Assembly (NCBI RefSeq): GCF_030440515.1
Contig: NZ_CP076543.1
Span: 2,976,001 to 3,040,000 of the forward strand
Length of the DNA: 64,000 bases
Reading direction: 5' to 3'
Source: Streptomyces xanthophaeus
Lineage (GTDB): Bacteria; Actinomycetota; Actinomycetes; Streptomycetales; Streptomycetaceae
The position numbers and the translations under genes are program-made. This document shows positions 8,468 through 15,218 of the stretch, piece after piece (position 1 is the stretch's first letter; every line of letters starts with the position of its first letter). The notes beneath the pieces are model-generated. The model saw nothing but the letters and a program-made list of their open reading frames with translations, was not told where the DNA came from and ran no database searches.

Positions 8468-9796
8468 ATGTCTGATCTTCCCCGGAAGGCGGTCACCCGT
8501 ACCGTCAAGCTGGCCGCGCTGCCGCTCGGCATAGCGGGCCGGGCCACGTGGGGGCTGGGCAAGCGGATCGGGGGCAAGTCCGCGGAGATCGTGGCGCGTG
8601 AGCTCCAGCAGCGCACCGCCGAGCAGTTGTTCCGCACCCTCGGGGAGCTGAAGGGCGGCGCCATGAAGTTCGGGCAGGCCCTGTCGGTCTTCGAGTCGGC
8701 CCTGCCCGAGGAGGTCGCGGGGCCCTACCGGGCCGCGCTGACCAAGCTTCAGGAGGCGGCCCCGCCGCTGCCCGCGGCGACGGTGCACCAGGTGCTGACG
8801 GACCGTCTCGGCGCCGACTGGCGGGAGCTGTTCGAGGAGTTCGATGACAAGCCGGCCGCGGCGGCCTCCATCGGGCAGGTGCACCGGGCGGTATGGCACG
8901 ACGGCCGACAGGTGGCCGTGAAGGTCCAGTACCCGGGGGCCGGTGAGGCGCTGCTGTCGGACCTGAAGCAGCTGGGCCGGTTCGCGGGCCTGTTGGGGCC
9001 GCTGATCCCCGGCATGGAGATCAAGCCGCTGATCAAGGAGTTGCGCGACCGGGTCGCGGAAGAGCTCGACTACGAACTGGAGGCCGAGGCCCAGCGGACG
9101 CACGCGGACGCCTTCGTGGACGACCCGGACGTCGTCGTACCGGACGTCGTGCACCAGGGCGACCAGGTGCTGGTGACCGAGTGGATGGAAGGGACCCCGC
9201 TGTCGGAGGTGATAGCCGACGGGACCCAGGAGGAACGGGATCGCGCCGGACAGCTGCTGGCCGGGTTCCTGTTCGCCGGTCCGGCGCGCACCGGCCTGCT
9301 GCACGCGGACCCTCACCCGGGCAACTTCCGGCTGATACCGGGGGCGGACGGCCGGACGCGGCTGGGCGTCCTGGACTTCGGCACGGTCGACCGGCTGCCC
9401 GGGGGCTGGCCCAAGCCCATCGGCAGGTCGCTGCGGATGACGCTGGACGGTGATGCCGAGGGGGTCTACGGGCACCTGCGCGCCGAGGGGTTCGTGAGGG
9501 AGTCCGTCGAACTCGATCCCGACGCGGTGCTGGACTACCTGAAGCCGATCATCGAGCCCGCCGAGGCCGAGGAGTTCACGTTCACCCGGCCGTGGCTGCG
9601 CGGCCAGGCGGCGCGGATCGCCGATCCGCGCTCCCCCGCCCACCAGTTGGGCCGGCAGATCAACCTGCCGCCGTCCTACCTGCTGATCCACCGCGTGACG
9701 CTGAGCACCATCGGGGTGCTGTGCCAGCTGGGCGCGACGGTGCGGCTGCGGGACGAACTGGACACCTGGCTGCCGGGGTTCGCCCCCGCCGAGTGA
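8468..9796 (+). CDS. ABC1/AarF (UbiB-like) atypical kinase
   Basis: 442-residue member of the ABC1/ADCK/UbiB kinase-like family. The family-specific KxGQ motif is at residues 67-70. The Ala-rich loop replacing the Gly-rich loop (KPAAAASIGQ) is at 128-137, the VAVKVQ lysine is at 152, the catalytic-loop equivalent HADPHPGN is at 279-286, and DFG is at 303-305. All key residues are present. Start ATG 8468 has TTGGAGGGG upstream. Members act as ATPases supporting membrane lipid or quinone metabolism; the actinobacterial substrate is unknown. It ends 13 bp from the convergent zinc-ribbon gene. Confidence 0.94.
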   Translation: MSDLPRKAVTRTVKLAALPLGIAGRATWGLGKRIGGKSAEIVARELQQRTAEQLFRTLGELKGGAMKFGQALSVFESALPEEVAGPYRAALTKLQEAAPPLPAATVHQVLTDRLGADWRELFEEFDDKPAAAASIGQVHRAVWHDGRQVAVKVQYPGAGEALLSDLKQLGRFAGLLGPLIPGMEIKPLIKELRDRVAEELDYELEAEAQRTHADAFVDDPDVVVPDVVHQGDQVLVTEWMEGTPLSEVIADGTQEERDRAGQLLAGFLFAGPARTGLLHADPHPGNFRLIPGADGRTRLGVLDFGTVDRLPGGWPKPIGRSLRMTLDGDAEGVYGHLRAEGFVRESVELDPDAVLDYLKPIIEPAEAEEFTFTRPWLRGQAARIADPRSPAHQLGRQINLPPSYLLIHRVTLSTIGVLCQLGATVRLRDELDTWLPGFAPAE

Positions 9797-9809
9797 CCGC
9801 GTAGGCGCG

Positions 9810-10016
9810 TCACCACCAGGACGAGTCGAGCCTGCCCTCGATCGACCGGAGGTTGGCGCGCGCGCAGTCGACGCAGAAGTACTGTCTGGTCCCGTTCTCC
9901 ACCGAGCAGGTCCAGGTGGGTGGGATCTCGCCCGGGGCCTTGGCGCCACAGCCCGCGCAGATGACGGGCTGGGCCTCGGATCCCGACGGGCCGGGGTGGG
10001 GAGTCGGCTGGTCCAC
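9810..10016 (-). CDS. Small zinc-ribbon protein
   Basis: 68-residue protein with two Cys pairs, CAGCGAK near the N-terminus and YFCVDCARAN further on, typical of a treble-clef or zinc-ribbon knuckle. It ends in the basic/acidic tail RSIEGRLDSSWW. GTG 10016 is preferred because TATCGT lies exactly 6 nt upstream, as in other leaderless genes in this window. A TTG at 10058 would add 14 Pro/Arg residues without a ribosome-binding site. Function unknown; small ribbons of this type usually bind nucleic acid or act as adaptors. Confidence 0.78.
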   Translation of the reverse strand: MDQPTPHPGPSGSEAQPVICAGCGAKAPGEIPPTWTCSVENGTRQYFCVDCARANLRSIEGRLDSSWW

Positions 10017-10116
10017 CTCCAGACGATATCCCCGCCGGGGGCGGACAGGCCCGCGCAACGCACCGGGGGGACCGGTCCGTGCGGACCGGTCCCCCCGGGG
10101 ATGCTGCCGTCAGCTC

Positions 10117-10446
10117 TTACTGCATGACGGCCATGGCCAGCGCACGCCGGGCGCGCATGGAGACGCGCTCGGCACGCCGCTGCATGCGGCGGGCGGTGAC
10201 CAGGCGCACGGCGTGGCGCTCGACGTCCACCTCGCGCATGAGCTCGTCCATATGGGCACGAGCCAGGGCTTCTGGGATGAGTTGCATTTCGCGGGTCCTG
10301 TTCTGACGCGAGGTGATCGCGCCGGTGGTGATGAAGTCTGCGTGGGCGGCGCCGTGGGGCTGCTCGCTCGTGGTGTAGGAGGTCATGAGGGCCTGCTTCA
10401 AGGGGTCGTGCGTCAGGGGGCGGTCGATGGTTCCGATGGCGGTCAT
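10117..10446 (-). CDS. Conserved hypothetical protein translationally coupled to wblC
   Basis: 109-residue basic protein whose ATG overlaps the wblC stop (ATGA). The C-terminal half, from Met54 onward, is strongly helical and Arg/Met-rich (ARRMQRRAERVSMRARRALAM) and is probably the conserved core. A shorter reading from ATG 10287 with AGGA upstream would give only this 56-residue core. Third-codon-position GC is high across the whole 109 codons, favouring the long form. I recognise no functional domain. Its tight overlap means it should share WblC induction by ribosome-targeting stress. Confidence 0.72.
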   Translation of the reverse strand: MTAIGTIDRPLTHDPLKQALMTSYTTSEQPHGAAHADFITTGAITSRQNRTREMQLIPEALARAHMDELMREVDVERHAVRLVTARRMQRRAERVSMRARRALAMAVMQ

Positions 10447-10736
10447 GCCGCGACAACCGGGTTCTTGCGCGGACGGCCACGGGGACGCTTGCGGGCGACG
10501 ACGACACCCTGGACGAAGAGCTCGCCACCCCAGACACCCCAGGGCTCGCGGCGCTCGATCGCTCCGGCGAGGCAGGCCTCGACCAGCGGGCAGGTGCGGC
10601 AGAGGGACTTGGCGTACTCGACGTCGGCCGGGGACTCGGCGAAGAAGACCTCGGGGTCGAAGGTACGGCAGGGGACGGGTACGCCGAGGTTCTCGATGGC
10701 GTCGTCGAGCGCGGTCAGCGCGGTGAGCGGGGTCAA
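10443..10736 (-). CDS. wblC: WhiB-family iron-sulfur transcription factor WblC (WhiB7 type)
   Basis: WhiB-like [4Fe-4S] regulator that activates antibiotic-resistance genes with the principal sigma factor. Four cluster cysteines are at residues 23, 46, 49 and 55, GVWGG is at 67-71, and an AT-hook RGRPR is at 86-90, which together define the WhiB7/WblC class. The 97-residue reading starts at TTG 10736 with GGAGG 8 nt upstream. Streptomyces WblC as I remember it carries an extra N-terminus starting V/M-QLEAHAPSV. That sequence is present here from GTG 10812, with its own GAGGAAG site, but it is in another frame (see findings). The ORF is preceded by a leader of about 690 nt with an attenuator. 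Confidence 0.93.
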   Translation of the reverse strand: MTPLTALTALDDAIENLGVPVPCRTFDPEVFFAESPADVEYAKSLCRTCPLVEACLAGAIERREPWGVWGGELFVQGVVVARKRPRGRPRKNPVVAA

Positions 10737-10933
10737 GGTGTGGTCCTCCGGGACTGCGGGCGGGGATCAGTTGGGTCTGCGGTACGGACGGGGCGTGCGC
10801 TTCGAGTTGCACGGTGGTTTCTTCCTCGTCTTGTTCGGCTAGTCGTTCCGGCCGGTCGGCCGGGTTCGGCTGGTACCTGGCTGCCAGTCCCGAGGCCCCT
10901 TCGCTGCGTCGTCCCTGTTCGGGACAAAACAGA

Positions 10934-10968
10934 AGGGCCGCGGATCCCGGGTGGGGTTCCGCGGCCCT
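10934..10968 (-). terminator. Intrinsic terminator (attenuator) in the wblC leader
   Basis: Perfect 11-bp stem (10958-10968 with 10934-10944, loop 13 nt), followed in the minus-strand direction by a T-rich tract TCTGTTTTGT. True U-tract terminators are rare in this genome type. It lies between the stop of the upstream ORF (10993) and the wblC start, the position expected for a transcription attenuator. Confidence 0.85.
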
Positions 10969-10978
10969 GAAGGCGCCG

Positions 10979-10998
10979 GCCTGATCATGCGATCAGGC
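10979..10998 (-). promoter_or_regulatory. Hairpin spanning the stop codon of the wblC leader ORF
   Basis: A perfect 8-bp inverted repeat GCCTGATC-ATGC-GATCAGGC whose stem contains the TGA of the upstream ORF. A ribosome finishing or stalling on that ORF would open or block this stem, so it is a likely switch element. The role is inferred. Confidence 0.55.
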
Positions 10999-11316
10999 TG
11001 GATCACTCCAGGGTTCGAGCCCGCGGAAGGCCCACATCAGGTGGTGCTGCTGCTTCGTCTGCTTCTTCTGGGATCCGGCACCGGCTGCGGCAGCGAATCC
11101 ATAGGCGCCATGCGTCTGCGCTTCTGCTGCCAGTACTGCCACCGATGCCTTGGTCGGTCGCTCATTGCGCTCGCTGACCGGAAGGATCGCCAGCAGGGCG
11201 GGGCGGTCGGCGGAAATCGCGGACACACCGGTACCCAGGGTGGAGACGGAACCGAGCAGGCAGGAAGCGTCGACCGAGCGATCGGTCATTTTGGTGAAGG
11301 TCATGAAGCTGGTCAC
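10993..11316 (-). CDS. wblC leader ORF (uORF), 107 codons
   Basis: ORF starting at GTG 11316 with a strong GAGAGGAGG site and ending at 10993, 25 bp before the attenuator stem. It encodes about 107 residues with an Ala-rich middle, a basic QKKQTKQQHH stretch and the terminal sequence AFRGLEPWSDPA. Its position between the wblC promoter and the intrinsic terminator matches the regulatory upstream ORF known for whiB7/wblC genes, where slow translation under antibiotics allows readthrough. The terminal W-S-D-P-A and the stop embedded in a hairpin fit a stall-sensing role. It is unlikely to encode a stable enzyme. Confidence 0.72.
   Translation of the reverse strand: MTSFMTFTKMTDRSVDASCLLGSVSTLGTGVSAISADRPALLAILPVSERNERPTKASVAVLAAEAQTHGAYGFAAAAGAGSQKKQTKQQHHLMWAFRGLEPWSDPA
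11021..11028 (-). promoter_or_regulatory. Candidate antiterminator arm in the wblC leader ORF
   Basis: RNA segment TTCCGCGG (rc of 11021-11028, codons for F-R-G of the leader ORF) is exactly complementary to CCGCGGAA in the first arm of the attenuator stem (10957-10964). Pairing would prevent terminator formation. Confidence 0.5.
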
Positions 11317-11433
11317 TGGTCTCGCCTCCTCTCGGCGTCTCGGGGACCCGGCCCGGGGGCCTGTCCCATACGTATTCGGATAAGTACAGCACGGATCCTG
11401 GGCTTCGGAGAAGCCACCGTTTCCGTTGCTAAG

Positions 11434-11472
11434 AACCTATGGGTCTTCGCTGGGCATGTGCAAACTATTTTT
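11434..11472 (-). promoter_or_regulatory. wblC promoter with AT-rich WblC-binding tract
   Basis: Reading the minus strand: an AT-rich tract AAAAATAG (11465-11472), then TTGCAC (11458-11463) as -35, an 18-nt spacer and TAGGTT (11434-11439) as -10. An AT-rich block directly upstream of the -35 is the known WhiB7/WblC autoregulatory layout, read by the AT-hook. Transcription would begin near 11427, and a 6-bp GGCTTC/GAAGCC hairpin follows at once. Confidence 0.72.
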
Positions 11473-11483
11473 CCGACGAGTTT

Positions 11484-13658
11484 CTACGCGTCGTCAGGAT
11501 GCCCGGCCCCAACCTCCTGACCTGCGCAGATGGCCAGGACCTCAGCTCCGTACCGATCAAGCTTACGGCCGCCGACTCCGGAGATCATCGAGAGCTCCCC
11601 CTCCTCGGACGGCGCGGCCTCCGCGATGGCCATCAGAGTCTTGTCCGTGAAGACGCAGTAGGCGGGCAGGCCTTGCTCCTTCGACTGGGCCGCGCGCCAC
11701 TCCCGCAGCCGCTCGTAGAGGCCTTCGTCCATGTCGGACGGGCAGTCCTCACAGCGCATCAGCTTCAGCTCGCCGGCCTCGGTCAGGGTCTTGCCGCAGA
11801 CCCGGCACAGCGCGGGACCGCGGCGCGGGCGCTTGCGCACCCCTCGCTCGGCCGCGGAGCCCGCTCCGGCGCCCCGGGCCGCGGAGCCCGGCCGCAGGCC
11901 GTTCAGGAAGCGGCTGGGGCGCCTGGAGGCCCGGCCGCCGGGGGCGCGGGAGACCGCCCAGGACAGGCTCAGGTGGATCCGGGCCCGGGTGACGCCGACG
12001 TAGAGCAGCCGCCGTTCCTCCTCGACCTGCTCGTCGGTCTTCGCATAGGTGATCGGCATCATGCCGTCGGTGAGGCCGACGAGGAACACGGCGTCCCACT
12101 CCAGGCCCTTCGCCGCGTGCAGCGAGGCCAGGGTGACGCCCTGGACGGTCGGGGCGTGCTGGGCGGCCTTGCGCTCGTCCAGCTCGATCGTGAGGTCCGC
12201 CAGGGTGGCCCCGGGGCGGGCGCGGGCGAAGTCCTCGGCGAGCCGGACCAGCGCGGCCAGCGATTCCCACTGGTCGCGCACGGCGCCGGAGCCGGCGGGC
12301 GGCTCCGTGCTCCAGCCGGTGGAGCTGAGCACCGCCCGGACCTGGGAGCCCAGTTCCACGACGTCGTCGAGCAGCGGGTCGTTCCCGCCGGAGCGGGCGG
12401 CTCCGCGCAGCGCGAGGATCGCCCTCTGGACCTCCTGGCGCTCGAAGAACCGCTCGGCTCCGCGCAGCTGGTAGGGGACCCCGGCGTCGGCGAGGGCCTG
12501 CTCGTAGACCTCGGACTGGGCGTTGATGCGGTAGAGCACGGCGATCTCGCCCGCGGGCACACCCGCGGCGATCAGGTCCCGGATCCGGTGGGCGACACCC
12601 TCGGCCTCGGCGGGCTCGTCCGCGTACTCGGTGTGGACGGGGTCGGGGCCGCTCTCGCGCTGCGAGACCAGCTCCAGCCGGTGCTCGGCGGCCCGGCCCT
12701 TGGCCTGGTTCAGGAGCCCGTTGGCCAGGTGGACCACCTGGGGGGTGGAGCGGTAGTCGCGGACCAGCTTGACCACCGTGGCCTGCGGGTAGCGGGTGCG
12801 GAAGTTCAGCAGGTGGTCGGGGGTGGCGCCGGTGAAGGAGTAGATGGTCTGGCTGGCGTCACCGACGACACAGAGGCTGTCGCGCTCGCCGAGCCACAGG
12901 TCGAGCAGCCGCTGCTGGAGCGGGCTGACGTCCTGGTACTCGTCGACGACGAAGTGCTGGTACTGGGTGCGGATCTGCTCGGCGATGTCGTGGCGGTCCT
13001 GGAGGATGCCGACGGTCAGGAGCAGCACGTCCTCGAAGTCGATCATGCCGCGGTCGCGCTTGAGCTGTTCGTACGTCCCGTAGATCTGGGCGATCTCGGC
13101 CAGGTCCCGGGGGGCCTCGCGGCCCGACTTGAGGGCGGCCACCGGGTAGTCGGCGGGCACGGTCTGGGTGACCTTCGCCCATTCGATCTCGCCGGTGACG
13201 TCGCGCAGCTCGTTGCGGTCGAGCCGGATGCGGCAGCGGGCGCCCGCCTCGGCGACGAACTGGATCTTGCGCTCCAGCAGCCGGGGCACCTCGCCGCCGA
13301 CCGCCCTGGGCCAGAAGTACTGGAGCTGGCGCAGTGCGGCGGAGTGGAAGGTGCGGGCCTGGACCCCGCCCGCGCCCAGGGTGCGCAGGCGTCCGCGCAT
13401 CTCGCCCGCGGCGCGGTTGGTGAAGGTGACGGCGAGCACACTGGCCGGCATGAGCTGCCCCGACCGGACGCCGTAGGCGATGCGGTGGGTGATCGCGCGG
13501 GTCTTGCCGGTACCGGCACCCGCCAGCACGCACACCGGTCCGCGCAGGGTCGTCGCGACCTCGCGCTGCTCCGGGTCGAGCCCCAGGAGCACCGCGTCGG
13601 CCGACTCGGCGGAGGCGGGGCCACCCGGGAACGATGAGGAGTGCGTTGCTGCTGTCAC
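11484..13658 (-). CDS. uvrD2: ATP-dependent DNA helicase UvrD2
   Basis: 724-residue superfamily 1A 3'-5' helicase. Walker A GAGTGKT is at residues 47-53, followed by motif Ia TFTNRAAGEM, Walker B DEYQDVSPLQQ, motif III GDASQTIYSFTGA, motif IV DYRSTPQ, and motifs V/VI (LHAAKGLEWDAV, YVGVTRAR). The C-terminal part carries a Cys cluster (CRVCGKTL ... RCEDC) and then an HRDC domain. That combination is the mark of actinobacterial UvrD2, the Ku-independent essential paralogue of UvrD. The GTG start at 13658 has only a weak Shine-Dalgarno. It faces away from the mycoredoxin gene. Confidence 0.95.
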   Translation of the reverse strand: MTAATHSSSFPGGPASAESADAVLLGLDPEQREVATTLRGPVCVLAGAGTGKTRAITHRIAYGVRSGQLMPASVLAVTFTNRAAGEMRGRLRTLGAGGVQARTFHSAALRQLQYFWPRAVGGEVPRLLERKIQFVAEAGARCRIRLDRNELRDVTGEIEWAKVTQTVPADYPVAALKSGREAPRDLAEIAQIYGTYEQLKRDRGMIDFEDVLLLTVGILQDRHDIAEQIRTQYQHFVVDEYQDVSPLQQRLLDLWLGERDSLCVVGDASQTIYSFTGATPDHLLNFRTRYPQATVVKLVRDYRSTPQVVHLANGLLNQAKGRAAEHRLELVSQRESGPDPVHTEYADEPAEAEGVAHRIRDLIAAGVPAGEIAVLYRINAQSEVYEQALADAGVPYQLRGAERFFERQEVQRAILALRGAARSGGNDPLLDDVVELGSQVRAVLSSTGWSTEPPAGSGAVRDQWESLAALVRLAEDFARARPGATLADLTIELDERKAAQHAPTVQGVTLASLHAAKGLEWDAVFLVGLTDGMMPITYAKTDEQVEEERRLLYVGVTRARIHLSLSWAVSRAPGGRASRRPSRFLNGLRPGSAARGAGAGSAAERGVRKRPRRGPALCRVCGKTLTEAGELKLMRCEDCPSDMDEGLYERLREWRAAQSKEQGLPAYCVFTDKTLMAIAEAAPSEEGELSMISGVGGRKLDRYGAEVLAICAGQEVGAGHPDDA

Positions 13659-13828
13659 CCCGCCATGCTGCCAGGTCTCGTGAGTCGGGCGGGAAAATTG
13701 TCCACAGGCAGCACGTATCAGTCGTATCAGTCACACCGGGTGCGCGGGGGCGACCGTACGGGAATGGCCGCCGGGTCCCGTACGTTCGAGTACTCGGACC
13801 ACCGAGCCCTCACGAAGGAGAGCGCAGC

Positions 13829-14089
13829 ATGCAGGACACGGGCACCGTCACGATGTACAGCACGACCTGGTGCGGCTACTGCCGTCGGCTGAAGACCCAG
13901 CTGGACCGGGAAGGCATCGCGTACAACGAGATCAACATCGAGCTCGACCCGGAGTCCGCCGCGTTCGTGGAGAAGGCCAACGGCGGCAACCAGACGGTTC
14001 CCACCGTGCTCGTGAAGTCCGCCGCGGGCAGTGAGTCCGTCATGACGAACCCGAGCCTGGCCCAGGTCAAGCAGGCCCTCGCCGTCTGA
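13829..14089 (+). CDS. mrx1: Mycoredoxin (glutaredoxin-like, mycothiol-dependent)
   Basis: 86-residue thioredoxin-fold oxidoreductase with active site WCGYC (Cys15, Cys18) and cis-Pro segment QTVPTV. Mycoredoxin-1 reduces mycothiol-mixed disulfides in actinobacteria. ATG 13829 has AAGGAGAG nearby. It is divergent from uvrD2 across 170 bp that includes a tandem 9-bp direct repeat CGTATCAGT. It ends before a strong hairpin. Confidence 0.93.
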   Translation: MQDTGTVTMYSTTWCGYCRRLKTQLDREGIAYNEINIELDPESAAFVEKANGGNQTVPTVLVKSAAGSESVMTNPSLAQVKQALAV

Positions 14090-14120
14090 CCGGACGCGAG
14101 GACCGGGCATGCCCGGAGCG

Positions 14121-14158
14121 CAGCGGAGGGCCCCCGCCGAGGCGGGGGCCCTCCGCTG
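14121..14158. terminator. Bidirectional hairpin terminator
   Basis: Perfect 18-bp stem (14121-14138 with 14141-14158) with a minimal loop between the convergent mycoredoxin and nudC genes. It is followed by three tandem copies of a 12-bp ATGAGGCCTG-type unit up to about 14195. Confidence 0.82.
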
Positions 14159-14207
14159 TCATGAGGCCTGCCATGAGGCCTGTCACGAGGCCTGGAAGTG
14201 ACGAAGG

Positions 14208-15152
14208 TTACGCGGCCGCCTTCGGCAGCGGCTCGCCGTACCAGAGCTCGACCAGCCGGGCGGCGATGGAGATGCCCGACGGGGGCAGCACCTCGCCCGA
14301 CGCGAACGCCGCGCGCAGTTCCTCGCGGGAGAACCAGCGAGCCTCTTCGATCTCCTCGCCGTCCACCGTGATCTCCGAGGTGATGGCGCGGGCCGTGAAG
14401 CCCAGCATCAGGCTGTACGGGAAGGGCCAGGGCTGGCTGGCCACGTACTCGACCTCGCCGACCCGGACGCCGGCCTCCTCCCACACCTCGCGGATGACGG
14501 ACTGCTCTATGGACTCGCCCGGCTCCACGAACCCCGCCAGCGTGGAGAAGCGGCCCTCCGGCCAGTGCACCTGGCGGCCCAGCAGCGCACGGTCGTGCTC
14601 GTCCGTGACCAGCATGATCACGGCCGGGTCGGTGCGCGGGTAGTGCTCGGCGCCGCAGCCCGGGCAGCGGCGGATGTGCCCGGCGGCCGCGACCACCGTG
14701 CGCTCGCCGCAGCGCGAGCAGAAGCGGTGCATCCGCTGCCAGTTCTCCAGCGCCACCGCGTGCACCATCAGCCCGGCGTCGCGCGGGGACAGCAGCAGTC
14801 CGGCCTCGCGCAGGCCGGCCGGACGGGCCGACTGGTCCATGCGGCCGGGCAGCGCGTCCTTCTGCAGCGCGAAGTACCGTACGCCGTCCTCGTCGGTGCC
14901 CAGGAAGTAGCGGTGCGTCTCGGTGACCGGGGCCTCGAAGGCCGGGGTCATCACGATGCCGGAACCGCCGTCGGGGGTGTCGTCGATCAGGACCTGGCCG
15001 CCGGAGACGACGAAGACGCGCGTCGTCGGGTGGCTCCAGGCCGCGGCCAGCCACGCCTCGTCGAGACGGTGGTGCGCGGCGCGGTCGATCCCGCTGGGCG
15101 CGGCGAGCGAAAGAGGGCGCTCGGCGAGAGGGCGCTCGGTATGGGTGCTCAC
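14208..15152 (-). CDS. nudC: NAD(+) diphosphatase / NAD-capped RNA decapping enzyme NudC
   Basis: 314-residue NudC. Four zinc cysteines are at 145, 148, 163 and 166, the Nudix box GFVEPGESIEQSVIREVWEE starts at 207, and the NudC-specific SQPWPFPYS is at 239-247. All catalytic glutamates are present. It cleaves NADH/NAD+ to NMN(H) plus AMP and can remove NAD caps from RNA. GTG 15152 with GGAAG 5 nt upstream is preferred over a TTG four codons earlier. It lies downstream of the M20 peptidase gene. Confidence 0.95.
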   Translation of the reverse strand: MSTHTERPLAERPLSLAAPSGIDRAAHHRLDEAWLAAAWSHPTTRVFVVSGGQVLIDDTPDGGSGIVMTPAFEAPVTETHRYFLGTDEDGVRYFALQKDALPGRMDQSARPAGLREAGLLLSPRDAGLMVHAVALENWQRMHRFCSRCGERTVVAAAGHIRRCPGCGAEHYPRTDPAVIMLVTDEHDRALLGRQVHWPEGRFSTLAGFVEPGESIEQSVIREVWEEAGVRVGEVEYVASQPWPFPYSLMLGFTARAITSEITVDGEEIEEARWFSREELRAAFASGEVLPPSGISIAARLVELWYGEPLPKAAA

Positions 15153-15218
15153 AGGTACTTCCAACTCCCCCGGTGGTGGGACAGGCAGGCTCGGTACGGC
15201 AGGTGTGTGCGTCGGGTG

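Noticed and set aside
7139..10537. A 1132-codon open frame on the minus strand opposite the ThiF-like and ABC1 genes
   Set aside because: Low-complexity Arg/Pro/Ala sequence with no motifs; the + strand carries all ABC1 signature motifs and ribosome sites.
10117..10812. A single 231-codon gene from GTG 10812 through to 10117
   Set aside because: The middle of this frame is opposite in phase to the WblC core, with Arg/Pro-rich filler. Only the first about 17 codons (WblC-like extension) and the last 109 codons (coupled gene) look real.
11005..11025. tRNA-like T-arm GGGTTCGAGCCC
   Set aside because: No acceptor, D or anticodon stem can be built around it, and the segment is explained as part of the wblC leader ORF.
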